Shown piece by piece: positions 35,322-43,545 of a DNA stretch of 64,000 nucleotides (positions are counted from its first letter, which is position 1; every line of letters begins with the position of its first letter). The position numbers were made by a program, and so were the translations under genes. The notes beneath the pieces were generated by a model that did no database searches, had not been told where the DNA came from, and worked only from the letters and a program-made list of their open reading frames with translations. The stretch covers positions 1-64,000 of the forward strand of contig JBMOOQ010000063.1 in NCBI GenBank assembly GCA_049324435.1. The letters are read 5' to 3'. The DNA is from Pseudorhodoplanes sp049324435 (GTDB taxonomy: Bacteria; Pseudomonadota; Alphaproteobacteria; Rhizobiales; Xanthobacteraceae).

Positions 35322-35782
35322 CTTCCCGCAGCACCAAAGGCAGCGACCTGCATCTCGACGACATGCTGCCCTATCTGATGAACCGGCTGATTGCCCGGAT
35401 GAATCAGAATCTGGCTGAAGGTCTGCGCAAGCGCGGCTTCACCTTCCAGGACTGGCGCGTGCTCGCAGTCCTTGCCGTGCATGAGGGCGCAAATCTCACC
35501 GAGCTTGCGGAAGCAACCGTGATCCCGCAGCCGAGTGTCAGCCGGCTCGCCGCCAATCTCGCGAAACGCGGCTACGTCGCGCGACAGAACGGAAAAACCG
35601 ATTCCCGCAACGTGCATCTGTTCATTACCCCGAAGGGCCGTGCAGTCTATGACAAGATGCGTCCGCTGGCTGTCGCCGAGTATCGCGCGGCAATGAAGGG
35701 CTTCAGCCCCAAGGAGTATGACGACCTTCACAATGCGCTGTTGCGCATGATGAAGAACCGCAAGGTCAAGCTGCTGAGATAA
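35318..35782 (+). CDS. MarR family transcriptional regulator
   Basis: A 154-residue winged helix-turn-helix regulator of the MarR family. The DNA-binding core spans about residues 45-115 (DWRVLAVLAVHEGANLTELA, VIPQPSVSRLAANLAKRGYV, then the wing DSRNVHLFITPKGRAVYD). It is the last gene of the TRAP operon, overlapping dctM by an ATGA. MarR proteins bind short palindromes as dimers, and the ATATTC-N4-GAATAT repeats before both dctP genes are the likely targets, with an aromatic ligand as inducer. That link is inferred from position only. Confidence 0.92.
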   Translation: MTSRSTKGSDLHLDDMLPYLMNRLIARMNQNLAEGLRKRGFTFQDWRVLAVLAVHEGANLTELAEATVIPQPSVSRLAANLAKRGYVARQNGKTDSRNVHLFITPKGRAVYDKMRPLAVAEYRAAMKGFSPKEYDDLHNALLRMMKNRKVKLLR

Positions 35783-35796
35783 TTGCGCGGAGCCGG

Positions 35797-37722
35797 CTAC
35801 CAGCCGGAGCCGCCACCGCCTCCACCGCCGCCGCCGGAGGAGCCGCCTCCACCCGATCCGGAAGACCCGCCGCCGCTCGATCCCGGCGCTGTCGATGCGG
35901 ATGCAACGGTGCTGGCAAGGCTGTCCCCGACCCGGCTCGCGAAGTTGCCCCAATCGTTGTCGGACAAGCGGTCGCCGACATACCAGGTCGCCGTTGCGGC
36001 GCCGGCCGCGGCTGCCGCAGCGAGCACAGCCGCGAACTTTTCCGCCCAGCGGTTCTCGACATTCAGCGCAACCGCATAGGGCAGATAGCGCTCGAACAAT
36101 TCCGGAGTCTTTTCCGGCGGATGCAGATAGTTCAGCCGGTCCTCCTCGGCGACGCCGAGATATTGCTTGAAGCCCTCGATCTCGTCCATCACCTTGCGCC
36201 CCTGCGGGGTCGGGGCCTTGAGAAGGTAGTAAGCAAACCCGACTAGCGGCGCGGCCAGGATCGGCGTCAGAATTGCAAGTGCGTAAAGGCTCAGGATCGA
36301 GCCGGTCGCGGCATGAACGGCGCCCAGCAGAACGGCCAAGCCGGCGACCGCAAAGGCGCTCGTGAACAGAAAGCCAAAGAGAAAAGCAAGAATACCGGTT
36401 CGTCCGGTCACAAGGCCGAGAACGAAGGCCAGCATCACTGAGACGGCAGGCGCAGCAAATGCCGTGCCGAACAGCATCGCACCGCCGAGGTCGGAGCCAT
36501 AACTTGCGAATACGGAAAGTGCCACCGCCGCGGTGAAGAGAATCCAAAGCAGCAGCCCAATGCTCGACCAGCCATAATTGTTGGTGAACATCGCTTTCTG
36601 ATAGCTGCGCTGCAGCTCATCACGCAGTTTGTCCTTCGCCCTGCCGATTGTCTTGTGATTGACATTGTCGAGCAGCAGCGAATTGTCGTGCAGGAATAAT
36701 TCGCGCGCCATGGCCGCGACCGGCGGCGAGACATTGCGCGCCCCCTCCAGCGCGGTCAGACGCATCTGCATTCCGCTGTCGTTCAGCCTGACCCCGCCAT
36801 GCACCGCAAGATCCAGAATGGCCGCGCTGAAGGTGCGGTCGTCGAATTCCATCTCGTAGACATATCGGACGGCGGGCGCTGACATATTCTTCGGCGGCGT
36901 GAATAGCGGGATGATGGTGCCGCGCCGCGGATCGCGTCCGACCTTCAGCCAGGCGAAGGCGTAATAGCCGAGCAGCAGCAGCAGCCCTGCGGCTGCGACC
37001 GGCACCGGCAGGTTATCCCGCAGCCAGTATTGCGCCAGTTGCGCCTGAGACGGTGGCGAGACGATCCCTTTCGGAAACGCGGCGGCGACCGTCAGTCCGT
37101 TGCGCGCAGGCAACGGGCGCGTGGTCTGAAACACAATGAAGCCCGGACGCTGTTCGACAATCCGCGCATCATTGCCGCTCGCGCCCTGCGGCCCGGTATA
37201 GAGCGCGGTCTGCGTGAAGTTGACGGGCTCCGGCAACGTGATGCGGGCCTCCGCGACATCGATCGGAAAGGTCCAGCCGGTACCGGTGGCATTCCAGTAA
37301 AGCTCGTCGAAATTCTCGAAGAAACCGATCTGCCGCGTAGTGCGGTAGCGGATCACATAAGTGTGCGGCCCTAACGAAACGGTCTGGCTTGCATTGCCGA
37401 TGCGGATGCGCACGCCGTTCGAGAGTCTCTCCGTCTTGTAATCTTCCGGACGCCCGTCGCGGGTCACCGACAGCACGTCGAAACCGACCTCCACCCGGTG
37501 TCCGTCCCGCCCGGTATAGCGGGTCGGGAAATCGCGCAGGATACCGCGTCTGATCTCGCGGCCCTCGGCCTGAACGCGGATGGTTTCGGTGACGAGCAGA
37601 TCGGAATTCTTCTCGATTTTCACATCGCTGATGAATTGCAGAATGCGTTCGACGGCGAAGCCCGGACCCGACGTTGCCGCCAGCACCGCGGCAGCGAAAA
37701 TCGCACGAAGCATCGCGTTCAT
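35797..37722 (-). CDS. DUF2207 domain-containing membrane protein
   Basis: A 641-residue protein of the DUF2207 (YciQ-like) family. A signal peptide (MNAMLRAIFAAAVLAATSGPGFA) is followed by a periplasmic DUF2207 domain at about 25-235 (VETIRVQAEGREIRRGILRD). A membrane helix lies near 240-260, then a cytoplasmic region and four further hydrophobic segments at about 385-495. The C-terminal tail is a low-complexity Gly/Ser run ending GGGGGGSGW, also typical of the family. The ATG overlaps the lemA stop by four bases. DUF2207 and LemA genes commonly occur together; their function is unknown. Confidence 0.9.
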   Translation of the reverse strand: MNAMLRAIFAAAVLAATSGPGFAVERILQFISDVKIEKNSDLLVTETIRVQAEGREIRRGILRDFPTRYTGRDGHRVEVGFDVLSVTRDGRPEDYKTERLSNGVRIRIGNASQTVSLGPHTYVIRYRTTRQIGFFENFDELYWNATGTGWTFPIDVAEARITLPEPVNFTQTALYTGPQGASGNDARIVEQRPGFIVFQTTRPLPARNGLTVAAAFPKGIVSPPSQAQLAQYWLRDNLPVPVAAAGLLLLLGYYAFAWLKVGRDPRRGTIIPLFTPPKNMSAPAVRYVYEMEFDDRTFSAAILDLAVHGGVRLNDSGMQMRLTALEGARNVSPPVAAMARELFLHDNSLLLDNVNHKTIGRAKDKLRDELQRSYQKAMFTNNYGWSSIGLLLWILFTAAVALSVFASYGSDLGGAMLFGTAFAAPAVSVMLAFVLGLVTGRTGILAFLFGFLFTSAFAVAGLAVLLGAVHAATGSILSLYALAILTPILAAPLVGFAYYLLKAPTPQGRKVMDEIEGFKQYLGVAEEDRLNYLHPPEKTPELFERYLPYAVALNVENRWAEKFAAVLAAAAAAGAATATWYVGDRLSDNDWGNFASRVGDSLASTVASASTAPGSSGGGSSGSGGGGSSGGGGGGGGGSGW

Positions 37723-38279
37723 GGCGCGGCACGCTCGAATGTAACGCGTGGCGTTGCGCGCCCGGCCTCGTCCGCCTCGAAGAACTCCGCCTCCGCGAAC
37801 CCGAGCGGACGAGCGAGCAGCACATTCGGGAAGGACTGGATCGAGATGTTCAGATCGCGCACCGCGCCGTTATAGTAGCGGCGCGCCATCTGCAGATGAT
37901 CCTCGATCTCGGCAAGCTGTTCCTGCAACTTCAGAAAGTTCTGATCGGCCTTCAAGTTCGGATAGGCCTCTTGCAAAGCGATCAGGCGAGACAATGCAGC
38001 CTCCATCGCCCGCTCTGCGTTTTCCTGAGACTTCACGCTGGAGGCGGCAATGCTGGCCGAACGGATGGCCGAGATGTCCTCGAACAGCCTGCGTTCATGC
38101 GCGGCATAAGCCCTCACCGTCTCGACCAGAGCAGGAACCAGATCGGCACGCCGGCGCAGTTGCACATCGACGCCGCTCCAGCCCTCCCGCACGAGATTGC
38201 GCTCGCGAATAAGCCGGTTGAAGATGACGATGCCGTAAATCAGAATCGCGGCAACGATCGCCGCTACGAGATAGGTCAT
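37719..38279 (-). CDS. lemA: LemA family protein
   Basis: A 186-residue LemA protein: an N-terminal membrane helix (LVAAIVAAILIYGIVIFNRL) followed by a helical domain with the hallmark REGWSGVDVQLRRRADLVPA, ETVRAYAAHERRLFEDI, and EDHLQMARRYYNGAVRDLN. Here it is the upstream partner of a DUF2207 protein, overlapping by four bases. LemA proteins are thought to be membrane-anchored helical bundles of unknown role. Confidence 0.93.
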   Translation of the reverse strand: MTYLVAAIVAAILIYGIVIFNRLIRERNLVREGWSGVDVQLRRRADLVPALVETVRAYAAHERRLFEDISAIRSASIAASSVKSQENAERAMEAALSRLIALQEAYPNLKADQNFLKLQEQLAEIEDHLQMARRYYNGAVRDLNISIQSFPNVLLARPLGFAEAEFFEADEAGRATPRVTFERAAP

Positions 38280-38345
38280 GGCAGGACAGCCCCTCGCGGC
38301 CGAAGGGGCCGCAATGGCATTAGTACTACGCTGGACCGGAAGGGT

Positions 38346-38816
38346 TCAGAAGGCCCACCCGATCAAAGCATCGAGAGAATAGGCGCCTCCTCCATTGGCG
38401 AGAAAGTAAAGCGCAGCCGCCGTCCATAGCAGCGGGTACTCGAAACCGCCCTGATTCCAGAAAAAGCCCTTGCGGTGCTCCCAGATGCTGAGCGCCAGCA
38501 GGATCACGATCGGTACCGCCACCGGCCGCGTGAACAGCCCGAGCGCCAGCAGCGGACCGCCGACCAGTTCGGTCACGACAATCACCCAGGCCCAGAGCTT
38601 TCCGGGCCGGTAGCCGCCATTGTCCAGAAGCTTTGCGAAATCCCGGACATTGCTCACCGGCCCCCCGGAATTCGGGAAAAAGCCCATCGACATCCGCAGA
38701 CCGTGCGGCACAAGCGACAGCCCAACAACAATCCGCAACAGCATCTCCGCAAGCGGCGCGGCAGCGGCATACAAGCCCGCGAGTTGCGGGATGATGAGCG
38801 AAGCAGAATCGTGCAT
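38346..38816 (-). CDS. DoxX family membrane protein
   Basis: A 156-residue DoxX-like protein with four hydrophobic segments. Family features: LLRIVVGLSLVPHGLRMSMG at about residues 26-45, VVTELVGGPLLALGLFTRPV, and WEHRKGFFWNQGGFEYPLLW. I used the ATG at 38816 (MHDSASLII); the frame extends 19 codons further upstream without a good start. DoxX proteins are often tied to quinone or redox stress functions; none is shown here. Divergent from the Kazal-like gene. Confidence 0.88.
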   Translation of the reverse strand: MHDSASLIIPQLAGLYAAAAPLAEMLLRIVVGLSLVPHGLRMSMGFFPNSGGPVSNVRDFAKLLDNGGYRPGKLWAWVIVVTELVGGPLLALGLFTRPVAVPIVILLALSIWEHRKGFFWNQGGFEYPLLWTAAALYFLANGGGAYSLDALIGWAF

Positions 38817-38900
38817 TGAGATTGTGCAAGGTGGGACTGCGGTTAACTTGATCGGGAATCGCGCCCGCGTCAATGCAACGGATCTTGAGGGCGGACCACG

Positions 38901-39311
38901 ATGCGATCAGGTTTACCGGGGATGGCGGGCGCAACTGCATTGACTTTGGCTGCGATCGCTTGTGCGCCTTTTGCCGCGCAGGCCCAGCACCAGCCACTGG
39001 TCAAGCCGGGCGTGTGTGTGCAGGGCTTCGTTCCGGTCTGCGCCGTCAAGCAGAAGACCCTCGTCACTTACGCGAATGCCTGCGTCGCGCGCGGTGTCAA
39101 TGCAAAGATCATCGCGGCAGACAGAGGCTGCTTCGACGGCTGCCCGTCCAGATTCGCTCCGGTCTGTGGACGCGACGCCACCGGAAAGCGGCGGCTATAC
39201 GGCAACGCCTGCGAGGCGCAGAAATCCGGAGCAACCGATATTCAGAAAGGCCGATGCGGCCCGCTCCAGCGGACTAAATCGCCCGGTGCTGCAATCGGAG
39301 CCGTTCCCTGA
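38901..39311 (+). CDS. Secreted protein with two Kazal-like domains
   Basis: A 136-residue exported protein. A signal peptide (about residues 1-29, ending FAAQAQ) is followed by two cysteine-rich repeats: C39, C47, C61, C77 and C81, C89, C104, C119. Each has the spacing C-x7-C-x13/14-C-x14/15-C and Kazal-like wording (FVPVCAVKQKTLVTYANACV; FAPVCGRDATGKRRLYGNAC). Kazal domains usually inhibit serine proteases, and the shortened four-cysteine form seen in bacteria is less studied. Location is likely periplasmic or outside the cell. It is a single gene without an evident partner protease nearby. Confidence 0.8.
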   Translation: MRSGLPGMAGATALTLAAIACAPFAAQAQHQPLVKPGVCVQGFVPVCAVKQKTLVTYANACVARGVNAKIIAADRGCFDGCPSRFAPVCGRDATGKRRLYGNACEAQKSGATDIQKGRCGPLQRTKSPGAAIGAVP

Positions 39312-39496
39312 CGCGTTGGCGCGCGCCCGACGCGCGCGCAATGTGACGTGACAATGACCGGGTTCACATTCGTATGAAGTCAGGTCCGGCGCGGGAACTT
39401 ACCGTTGATGAGCGGATTACCGGCCGGCATGCGTCATCTGCGCTTGCAGCGAATGCACTTTAGCCGGGCTTATTCATCACAGTGGAGTTTACGGAC

Positions 39497-39955
39497 ATGG
39501 CACGCGACAGCGGATTTCCCTCGATGACGGCCCTGCTCGGGCTCCTGGCCATCGCTGGTTATCAGCACCGCGACAAGATCGCCGAAGTGATCGGAAATCT
39601 CACCAAAGGCAGTGCGAGCGCAGGCGGCTCATCGCCGGGAACGGGTGCGGCGCTGCCGGGCGGTCTCGGCGGACTTCTCGCTGGCACCAGTGTGGGCGGC
39701 CTGCTCACCGGCGGACTCAACGAGATGATGGAAAAGTTCAACCAGGCGGGACAGAAAGACAAGGTCGAGTCCTGGGTCGGCACCGGCCCCAACAAGGATG
39801 TCGCGCCGGCCGATCTCAGATCAGCGCTTGGTCCCGACATGCTCGACAGGCTGTCCCGCGCCACCGGCCTCAGCGAACAGGACCTGCTGGAACGGCTTTC
39901 GAAGACGTTGCCGCAAGCGGTCGATCAATACACGCCGCAAGGCCGTATCGCCTAA
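39497..39955 (+). CDS. YidB family (DUF937) protein
   Basis: A 152-residue protein of the YidB/DUF937 family. The N-terminal half is Gly-rich and hydrophobic in patches (SMTALLGLLAIAGYQHRDKI, GGLGGLLAGTSVGGLLTGGL). The C-terminal half is the YidB core (VESWVGTGPNKDVAPADLRS, LSEQDLLERLSKTLPQAVDQ). The ATG at 39497 has GGAG upstream; an in-frame GTG at 39482 is a poorer choice. Function unknown. It is followed by tandem repeats and a strong terminator. Confidence 0.88.
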   Translation: MARDSGFPSMTALLGLLAIAGYQHRDKIAEVIGNLTKGSASAGGSSPGTGAALPGGLGGLLAGTSVGGLLTGGLNEMMEKFNQAGQKDKVESWVGTGPNKDVAPADLRSALGPDMLDRLSRATGLSEQDLLERLSKTLPQAVDQYTPQGRIA

Positions 39956-39977
39956 GCGCGTGGACTCTCGCTTCTTC

Positions 39978-40003
39978 CTTTAATGTCCCCCTTTAATGTC
40001 CCC
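39978..40003. repeat. Tandem 13-bp repeat before terminator
   Basis: CTTTAATGTCCCC occurs twice in direct tandem (39978-39990, 39991-40003). The second copy forms the left arm of the terminator stem; the first copy could compete for pairing with the right arm. Confidence 0.9.
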
Positions 40004-41234
40004 GCGTGTGCGGGGACATTTGTTTCAGCACTGCCTGCGCTGCCGCGACCCCGGTCAAATAAGCTCCGTGCGCCGTGGAAAAGTCCTCAGTCGAACAGGC
40101 TTCGCCGGCAAAGAACAGGCGGCCATCCACCGGAGCAGCAAGCAAGGTCCGGCAATCGGCGTAACCGGGCCTTGCATAGGAATAAGCACCGCCCGCACAT
40201 GGGTCAGTGCCCCACGAATGCGCGGCAACCGGCGCAATACGCTTCGCAAAATCGCTGCCGAGCAGATTGACGAGTTCTTCCTTCGCGAACGCAAAGAACG
40301 CTTCGGGTCCATCGCGCTCAAGCGATTGCGCGAGGCTGCCGCCGAAATAGCACTCGATCAGCGGACGGCCGAACGGACGCATGTGATAGGCGCCGGTGCC
40401 GGTGCGGTCGGTACGGCCGAACAGCCGGCTGTCTTTCTCGAACTCCCCGGGCTGCGCGAGCGACAGAAACAGCTTGTCGTCATATCCGAGCGGCAGCGCG
40501 GCGGCGGCTGCGAGCTTGTCCGGCAGTGCGGGCACGAACGCAATAGCCTCACGCGCGATCAGTATGCTCGGGATCGTCACGATCGCAGCATCCGCTGTGA
40601 TCGCGCCCTTGCCGGTCTCCACCTGCAACGGCCGGCGGCTGTGATCGATCCGGCGCACCGCGCAATCGAGCACAATATCGAGCCCGGCCGCATGGCGCCG
40701 GACCAGTTCGCCGTAACCTTCGACCACGCGCCAGTTGACACCGGAGTCGGCATAACGATGCAGGTCGATCGCCGACACCTTGTCCCATTCGGCGCCGGCC
40801 ACGAAGGTCGCGACCGTACCGATCAGTGCGTTCCAGCGGCCATCTTGCGGAAGACATTCCGATGCCGGAACGTCCCGGCCGCGTTGTGCGACCTCCTCCA
40901 CGCGCGTGTAGAAAGCATCGAGCGCCGTGCGGAAGTCTTGCTGATCCTCGATGGGAAATCCGATGTCCAACGAAGGCCGCGTCCAGGGGGGCGGCGTCTT
41001 GTCGATCTGAAGACCCAGTTCGCGCGCGATGGCGCTCCAGGGATTGCGGTCCGCCGAATGCAGCCAGCCGCATCCAAGATCGACCGGCAAGCTGCCAACT
41101 CGACTCGTCCAGGCACGGCCGCCGATGCGTGCGCGCGCCTCCAGCAAGATCACCCGCTTGCCGGCGTCATGAAGCTTTCGCGCCGCTGCAATTCCGGCGG
41201 CACCGGCGCCGACCACAATGACATCGTAATGCAT
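39993..41234 (-). CDS. FAD-dependent amine oxidase family protein
   Basis: A 413-residue flavin amine oxidase. The N-terminal FAD-binding motif is VIVVGAGAAGIAAARKLHD followed by EARARIGGRAW; the C-terminal FAD region is RLFFAGEACSTEDFSTAHG. The middle contains LGCGWLHSADRNPW and HSWGTDPCAGGAYSYARPG, as in monoamine or polyamine oxidase-like enzymes. I used the ATG at 41234 (MHYDVIVVG); the open frame to 41345 lacks similarity to the family N-terminus. No signal peptide, so cytoplasmic. Substrate unknown. Confidence 0.9.
   Translation of the reverse strand: MHYDVIVVGAGAAGIAAARKLHDAGKRVILLEARARIGGRAWTSRVGSLPVDLGCGWLHSADRNPWSAIARELGLQIDKTPPPWTRPSLDIGFPIEDQQDFRTALDAFYTRVEEVAQRGRDVPASECLPQDGRWNALIGTVATFVAGAEWDKVSAIDLHRYADSGVNWRVVEGYGELVRRHAAGLDIVLDCAVRRIDHSRRPLQVETGKGAITADAAIVTIPSILIAREAIAFVPALPDKLAAAAALPLGYDDKLFLSLAQPGEFEKDSRLFGRTDRTGTGAYHMRPFGRPLIECYFGGSLAQSLERDGPEAFFAFAKEELVNLLGSDFAKRIAPVAAHSWGTDPCAGGAYSYARPGYADCRTLLAAPVDGRLFFAGEACSTEDFSTAHGAYLTGVAAAQAVLKQMSPHTRGH
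39995..40020. terminator. Strong terminator between convergent yidB-like and amine oxidase genes
   Basis: AATGTCCCCGC and GCGGGGACATT form a perfect 11-pair stem with the loop GTGT, followed by TTGTTTC on the plus strand. The hairpin lies inside the 3' end of the minus-strand amine oxidase gene and encodes its last residues, so one sequence serves as coding and terminator DNA. Confidence 0.8.
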
Positions 41235-41328
41235 CGCACGATGAGAACAGGACTTGCGCCGCGATTCAACCGGTGATCGGAAATGACGTTTTTCGGCAGC
41301 GAACCCGATGCAACTTGTTTCCGGCCGC

Positions 41329-41457
41329 TTAATTGCTGAACACACCCGCGATCAGAAACGAAACGATCCCGCCGATGACAAGCGCATTGCGCACGACGAA
41401 GGCAGCGGTGACGATCGCAGTGAAGGACGCTGCGTCCTGAACGGTTTCGCGAGTCAT
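41329..41457 (-). CDS. Small membrane peptide (42 residues)
   Basis: A 42-residue open frame beginning MTRETVQDAASFTAIVTAAF and ending in SN. It has a hydrophobic core of about 25 residues broken by one Arg-Asn pair, so it likely forms a membrane helix or hairpin. AGGGGA lies about five bases before the ATG. It lies upstream of the amine oxidase gene on the same strand, about 95 bases apart. No function known; it may be one of the many small membrane proteins missed by gene callers. Confidence 0.5.
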   Translation of the reverse strand: MTRETVQDAASFTAIVTAAFVVRNALVIGGIVSFLIAGVFSN

Positions 41458-42001
41458 GATTGTCCCCTAGAGTGACGGCTCAGTCCCGAAAGCGTGGCCC
41501 TCGGTTGCTGACCTTGAGTCGAGTGAGCCGTGACTTGGGTTCAATCGGGAGGATGCAGCGCGCGTCACGGCACCGTGATCGCAGCCCGCTGCTATTGTCC
41601 GACGTCGGCCGAGGCAAAAACGGCTCGCGATCGCGATATCGACTTGTTTCAGGCTTGAAGGTTGGTAGCGAGGGGCAGCTACCGTTCGCACCCCTCGACA
41701 GAAACATTTGTTCTCCGGAGCCCGGAAACAGCCCCATTTGCGGGCGTTGGCGCGGCCGGTTAGGTCGGGCCATTCGGCTGGGAAGCGCTCCCAAGGGTCA
41801 TCTGCGCGGCCGCGCGGCACGTGGCCGCAGTGGCACCCGGACGTGGGTCAGGAGGAGCTGGCCTTCGAATTTTGGGCATCTTCCTCGCGTCAGCGGGCTT
41901 GCGCCCGGGGGCAGGCATCGTAAGATTTGTCTCGTGCCGCCAATGTAGGCAATTGCTTTAATAATTTGGCATCCTGTTCGCTTCACCTAGCCGGAAAACC
42001 T
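41458..42001. other. Gene-free left margin of the tRNA-Met island
   Basis: No convincing gene is seen in these 544 bases. Open frames on both strands have unnatural compositions (Arg/Gly/Ser-rich) and no family features. The stretch contains the 12-base copy of the tRNA-Met 3' end at 41663-41674 and an inverted repeat CGAGGGG…CCCCTCG around 41669-41698. It may hold the promoter of the three-gene cassette near its right end, where the sequence turns AT-rich. Confidence 0.5.
41663..41674 (-). other. Candidate attachment-site repeat (left), copy of tRNA-Met 3' end
   Basis: TGGTAGCGAGGG here equals bases 44983-44994, the 3' terminal part of the tRNA-Met gene including CCA. It would be the distal direct repeat left by integration of an element at the tRNA. 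The match stops after 12 bases, so it is a candidate only. Confidence 0.45.
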
Positions 42002-42742
42002 ATGACCTTGCCTTGGCAAACCGAATCTCTGCGCCTTTCCGTATTTTCGTCAGAGCCCATCAAACTATCTGAATCGGACTGGCAAACATTGACTGGGCAG
42101 ACCGAGTCTGACCTGCGGCAAAATATTCCGGGAGGGAGACTGTACGCCGGACAGGCATTTGGAGGGCAATTGAATTTATCCTATGCGGCGACGCGAGCTG
42201 ATGTCGTACTCAGTGCCTCCAATTCGACGAGCGCCCCGGCCGAAGTCACTCTGCCCGTCTTCGGAACGTGGACTGAAACACGAGATGTTTTCGCGAAGGC
42301 CGTGCCTGGATGGCTTACGTCGACATCATTTCCCATAGTCCGCATTGCCTTCGGTGCCGTCCTCCTGTTGGAAACAAAAACCGGCGAAGACAATTACCGG
42401 ATGCTTGAAGGACTGCTTCAGTCGGTAAAGGTCGACCCCCGTATGCGAGACTTGATTTTCAGAGTGAACTGGCCTCGGGATAGCAGCGTGAAGTCCGGTC
42501 TATCGATAAATCGAGTCACGCACTGGAGTTCGCTTCGTTTCAGCTTGAGGGCTCTCGAACTCACCGGCGATGTGCTGCGGCAACTCAGCGGGGAGAACGA
42601 CAAACACGCGTGCCGACTGGAAATTGACCATAACACCGATGCTGAGAATAAACTCCCATTTGAGAAATCAGAGTTAGCGCCTATATTTGAGGAACTCGTG
42701 GCATTTGCCGACGAGAATGCGTTCAAGGGTGAAGTGCCGTGA
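42002..42742 (+). CDS. Island cassette gene 1, unknown function
   Basis: A 246-residue protein I do not recognise. It starts MTLPWQTESLRLSVFSSEPI and has no membrane segment. Residues about 85-150 contain FGTWTETRDVFAKAVPGWL and RIAFGAVLLLETKTGEDNYR; then FRVNWPRDSSVKSGLSINRV; and near the C-terminus CRLEIDHNTDAENKLPF followed by an acidic helix. The last pattern (an LE-I-D-x-N-T strand followed by a long helix) is reminiscent of TIGR04255-like proteins, but I cannot confirm this. Codon use and base composition are clearly more AT-rich than the flanks. Its stop overlaps the GTG of gene 2, so the cassette is a coupled operon. Confidence 0.78.
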   Translation: MTLPWQTESLRLSVFSSEPIKLSESDWQTLTGQTESDLRQNIPGGRLYAGQAFGGQLNLSYAATRADVVLSASNSTSAPAEVTLPVFGTWTETRDVFAKAVPGWLTSTSFPIVRIAFGAVLLLETKTGEDNYRMLEGLLQSVKVDPRMRDLIFRVNWPRDSSVKSGLSINRVTHWSSLRFSLRALELTGDVLRQLSGENDKHACRLEIDHNTDAENKLPFEKSELAPIFEELVAFADENAFKGEVP

Positions 42743-43545
42743 GTGAACTGGTCCTCAAAGACAGCTCGTCCAAAATGGTGTTCGCGCCTTATCGCGAGAA
42801 CAACGCAGCAATAGATGTTGATAATTGGCAGGACGTGTTTGCCGAGGCGATAAAGAGGCTCAAGGAGACCGCCGAGACTCCTCGCGTTCTTGTTGAGGGC
42901 GATGACCTCGCTTCAAGCTACAATCTTCTCTTTGAAAACCCGTCTCGCAACCATTTTTATGCAAAATGCAAAGCGTCCATGCTTGCGGGTCCCATGTACT
43001 CCCATTCACGCAACCGCTCGCTTGTTTCGGCTCTAGCTCGTGTTGCCGCACTTCGGGATTCGCGAACTGACCGCTGCGAATTGCTCCCATTGTTGGCGCT
43101 GCGGTCCGGCAAGACCAATGACTTGTGTCCCTACTGGGGAAGTAAAAAACTATTGGAGATTCTGTTTCGTCCGGAGTTTGCGGACCCTGACCCGTTTCAC
43201 GGATTTGAAGCGTATTCAGTCCGAAACTGGGATGGTTATGATGCAGAACCCATACATCCCGACACGCTAAAAATCGCCAAAGCGATGTACGACATATTGC
43301 CCGCGACCTTGGGAAAGCCAGATGTCTCCCCCGCCGCGGACGGCTCAATAGGTTTCGAGTGGCTTCATGATGAGGGGCCCTATAGAAAGTTATTTATCGA
43401 TATCGGTCCCGGCAAAGTTTGGCACGCATATTGGCGACTTGCGAGTGGCAAGACTGGGAAGATACGAAATCAGTTGTTCGACGGCCAAACAAGAACCACA
43501 TTGGACGGTATTGCGAGGTCATTGGAGTTGAATGAAGTTATCTGA
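42739..43545 (+). CDS. Island cassette gene 2, unknown function
   Basis: A 268-residue protein, GTG start overlapping the gene 1 stop (GTGA). The N-terminal part has MVFAPYRENNAAIDVDNWQD and RVLVEGDDLASSYNLLFENP. A Cys pair occurs in DRCELLPL and NDLCPYWG. The C-terminal third has two features that look like a conserved strand pair: IGFEWLHDEGPYRKLFIDIG and KVWHAYWRLASGKTG, i.e. an E-W … I-x-I-G pattern seen in small accessory proteins of unknown role (from memory, unverified). Soluble, no signal peptide. Position between two other unknown genes with overlaps on both sides suggests the three products work together. Confidence 0.78.
   Translation: MSELVLKDSSSKMVFAPYRENNAAIDVDNWQDVFAEAIKRLKETAETPRVLVEGDDLASSYNLLFENPSRNHFYAKCKASMLAGPMYSHSRNRSLVSALARVAALRDSRTDRCELLPLLALRSGKTNDLCPYWGSKKLLEILFRPEFADPDPFHGFEAYSVRNWDGYDAEPIHPDTLKIAKAMYDILPATLGKPDVSPAADGSIGFEWLHDEGPYRKLFIDIGPGKVWHAYWRLASGKTGKIRNQLFDGQTRTTLDGIARSLELNEVI

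Noticed and set aside
39996..41276. A 426-codon open frame on the plus strand opposite the amine oxidase gene
   Set aside because: The minus strand carries complete FAD-binding motifs; the plus frame has none and would overlap the terminator.
41460..41948. A 162-codon open frame in the left margin of the island
   Set aside because: Arg/Ser/Gly-rich low-plausibility sequence without motifs; covers the candidate attachment repeat and has no ribosome binding site.
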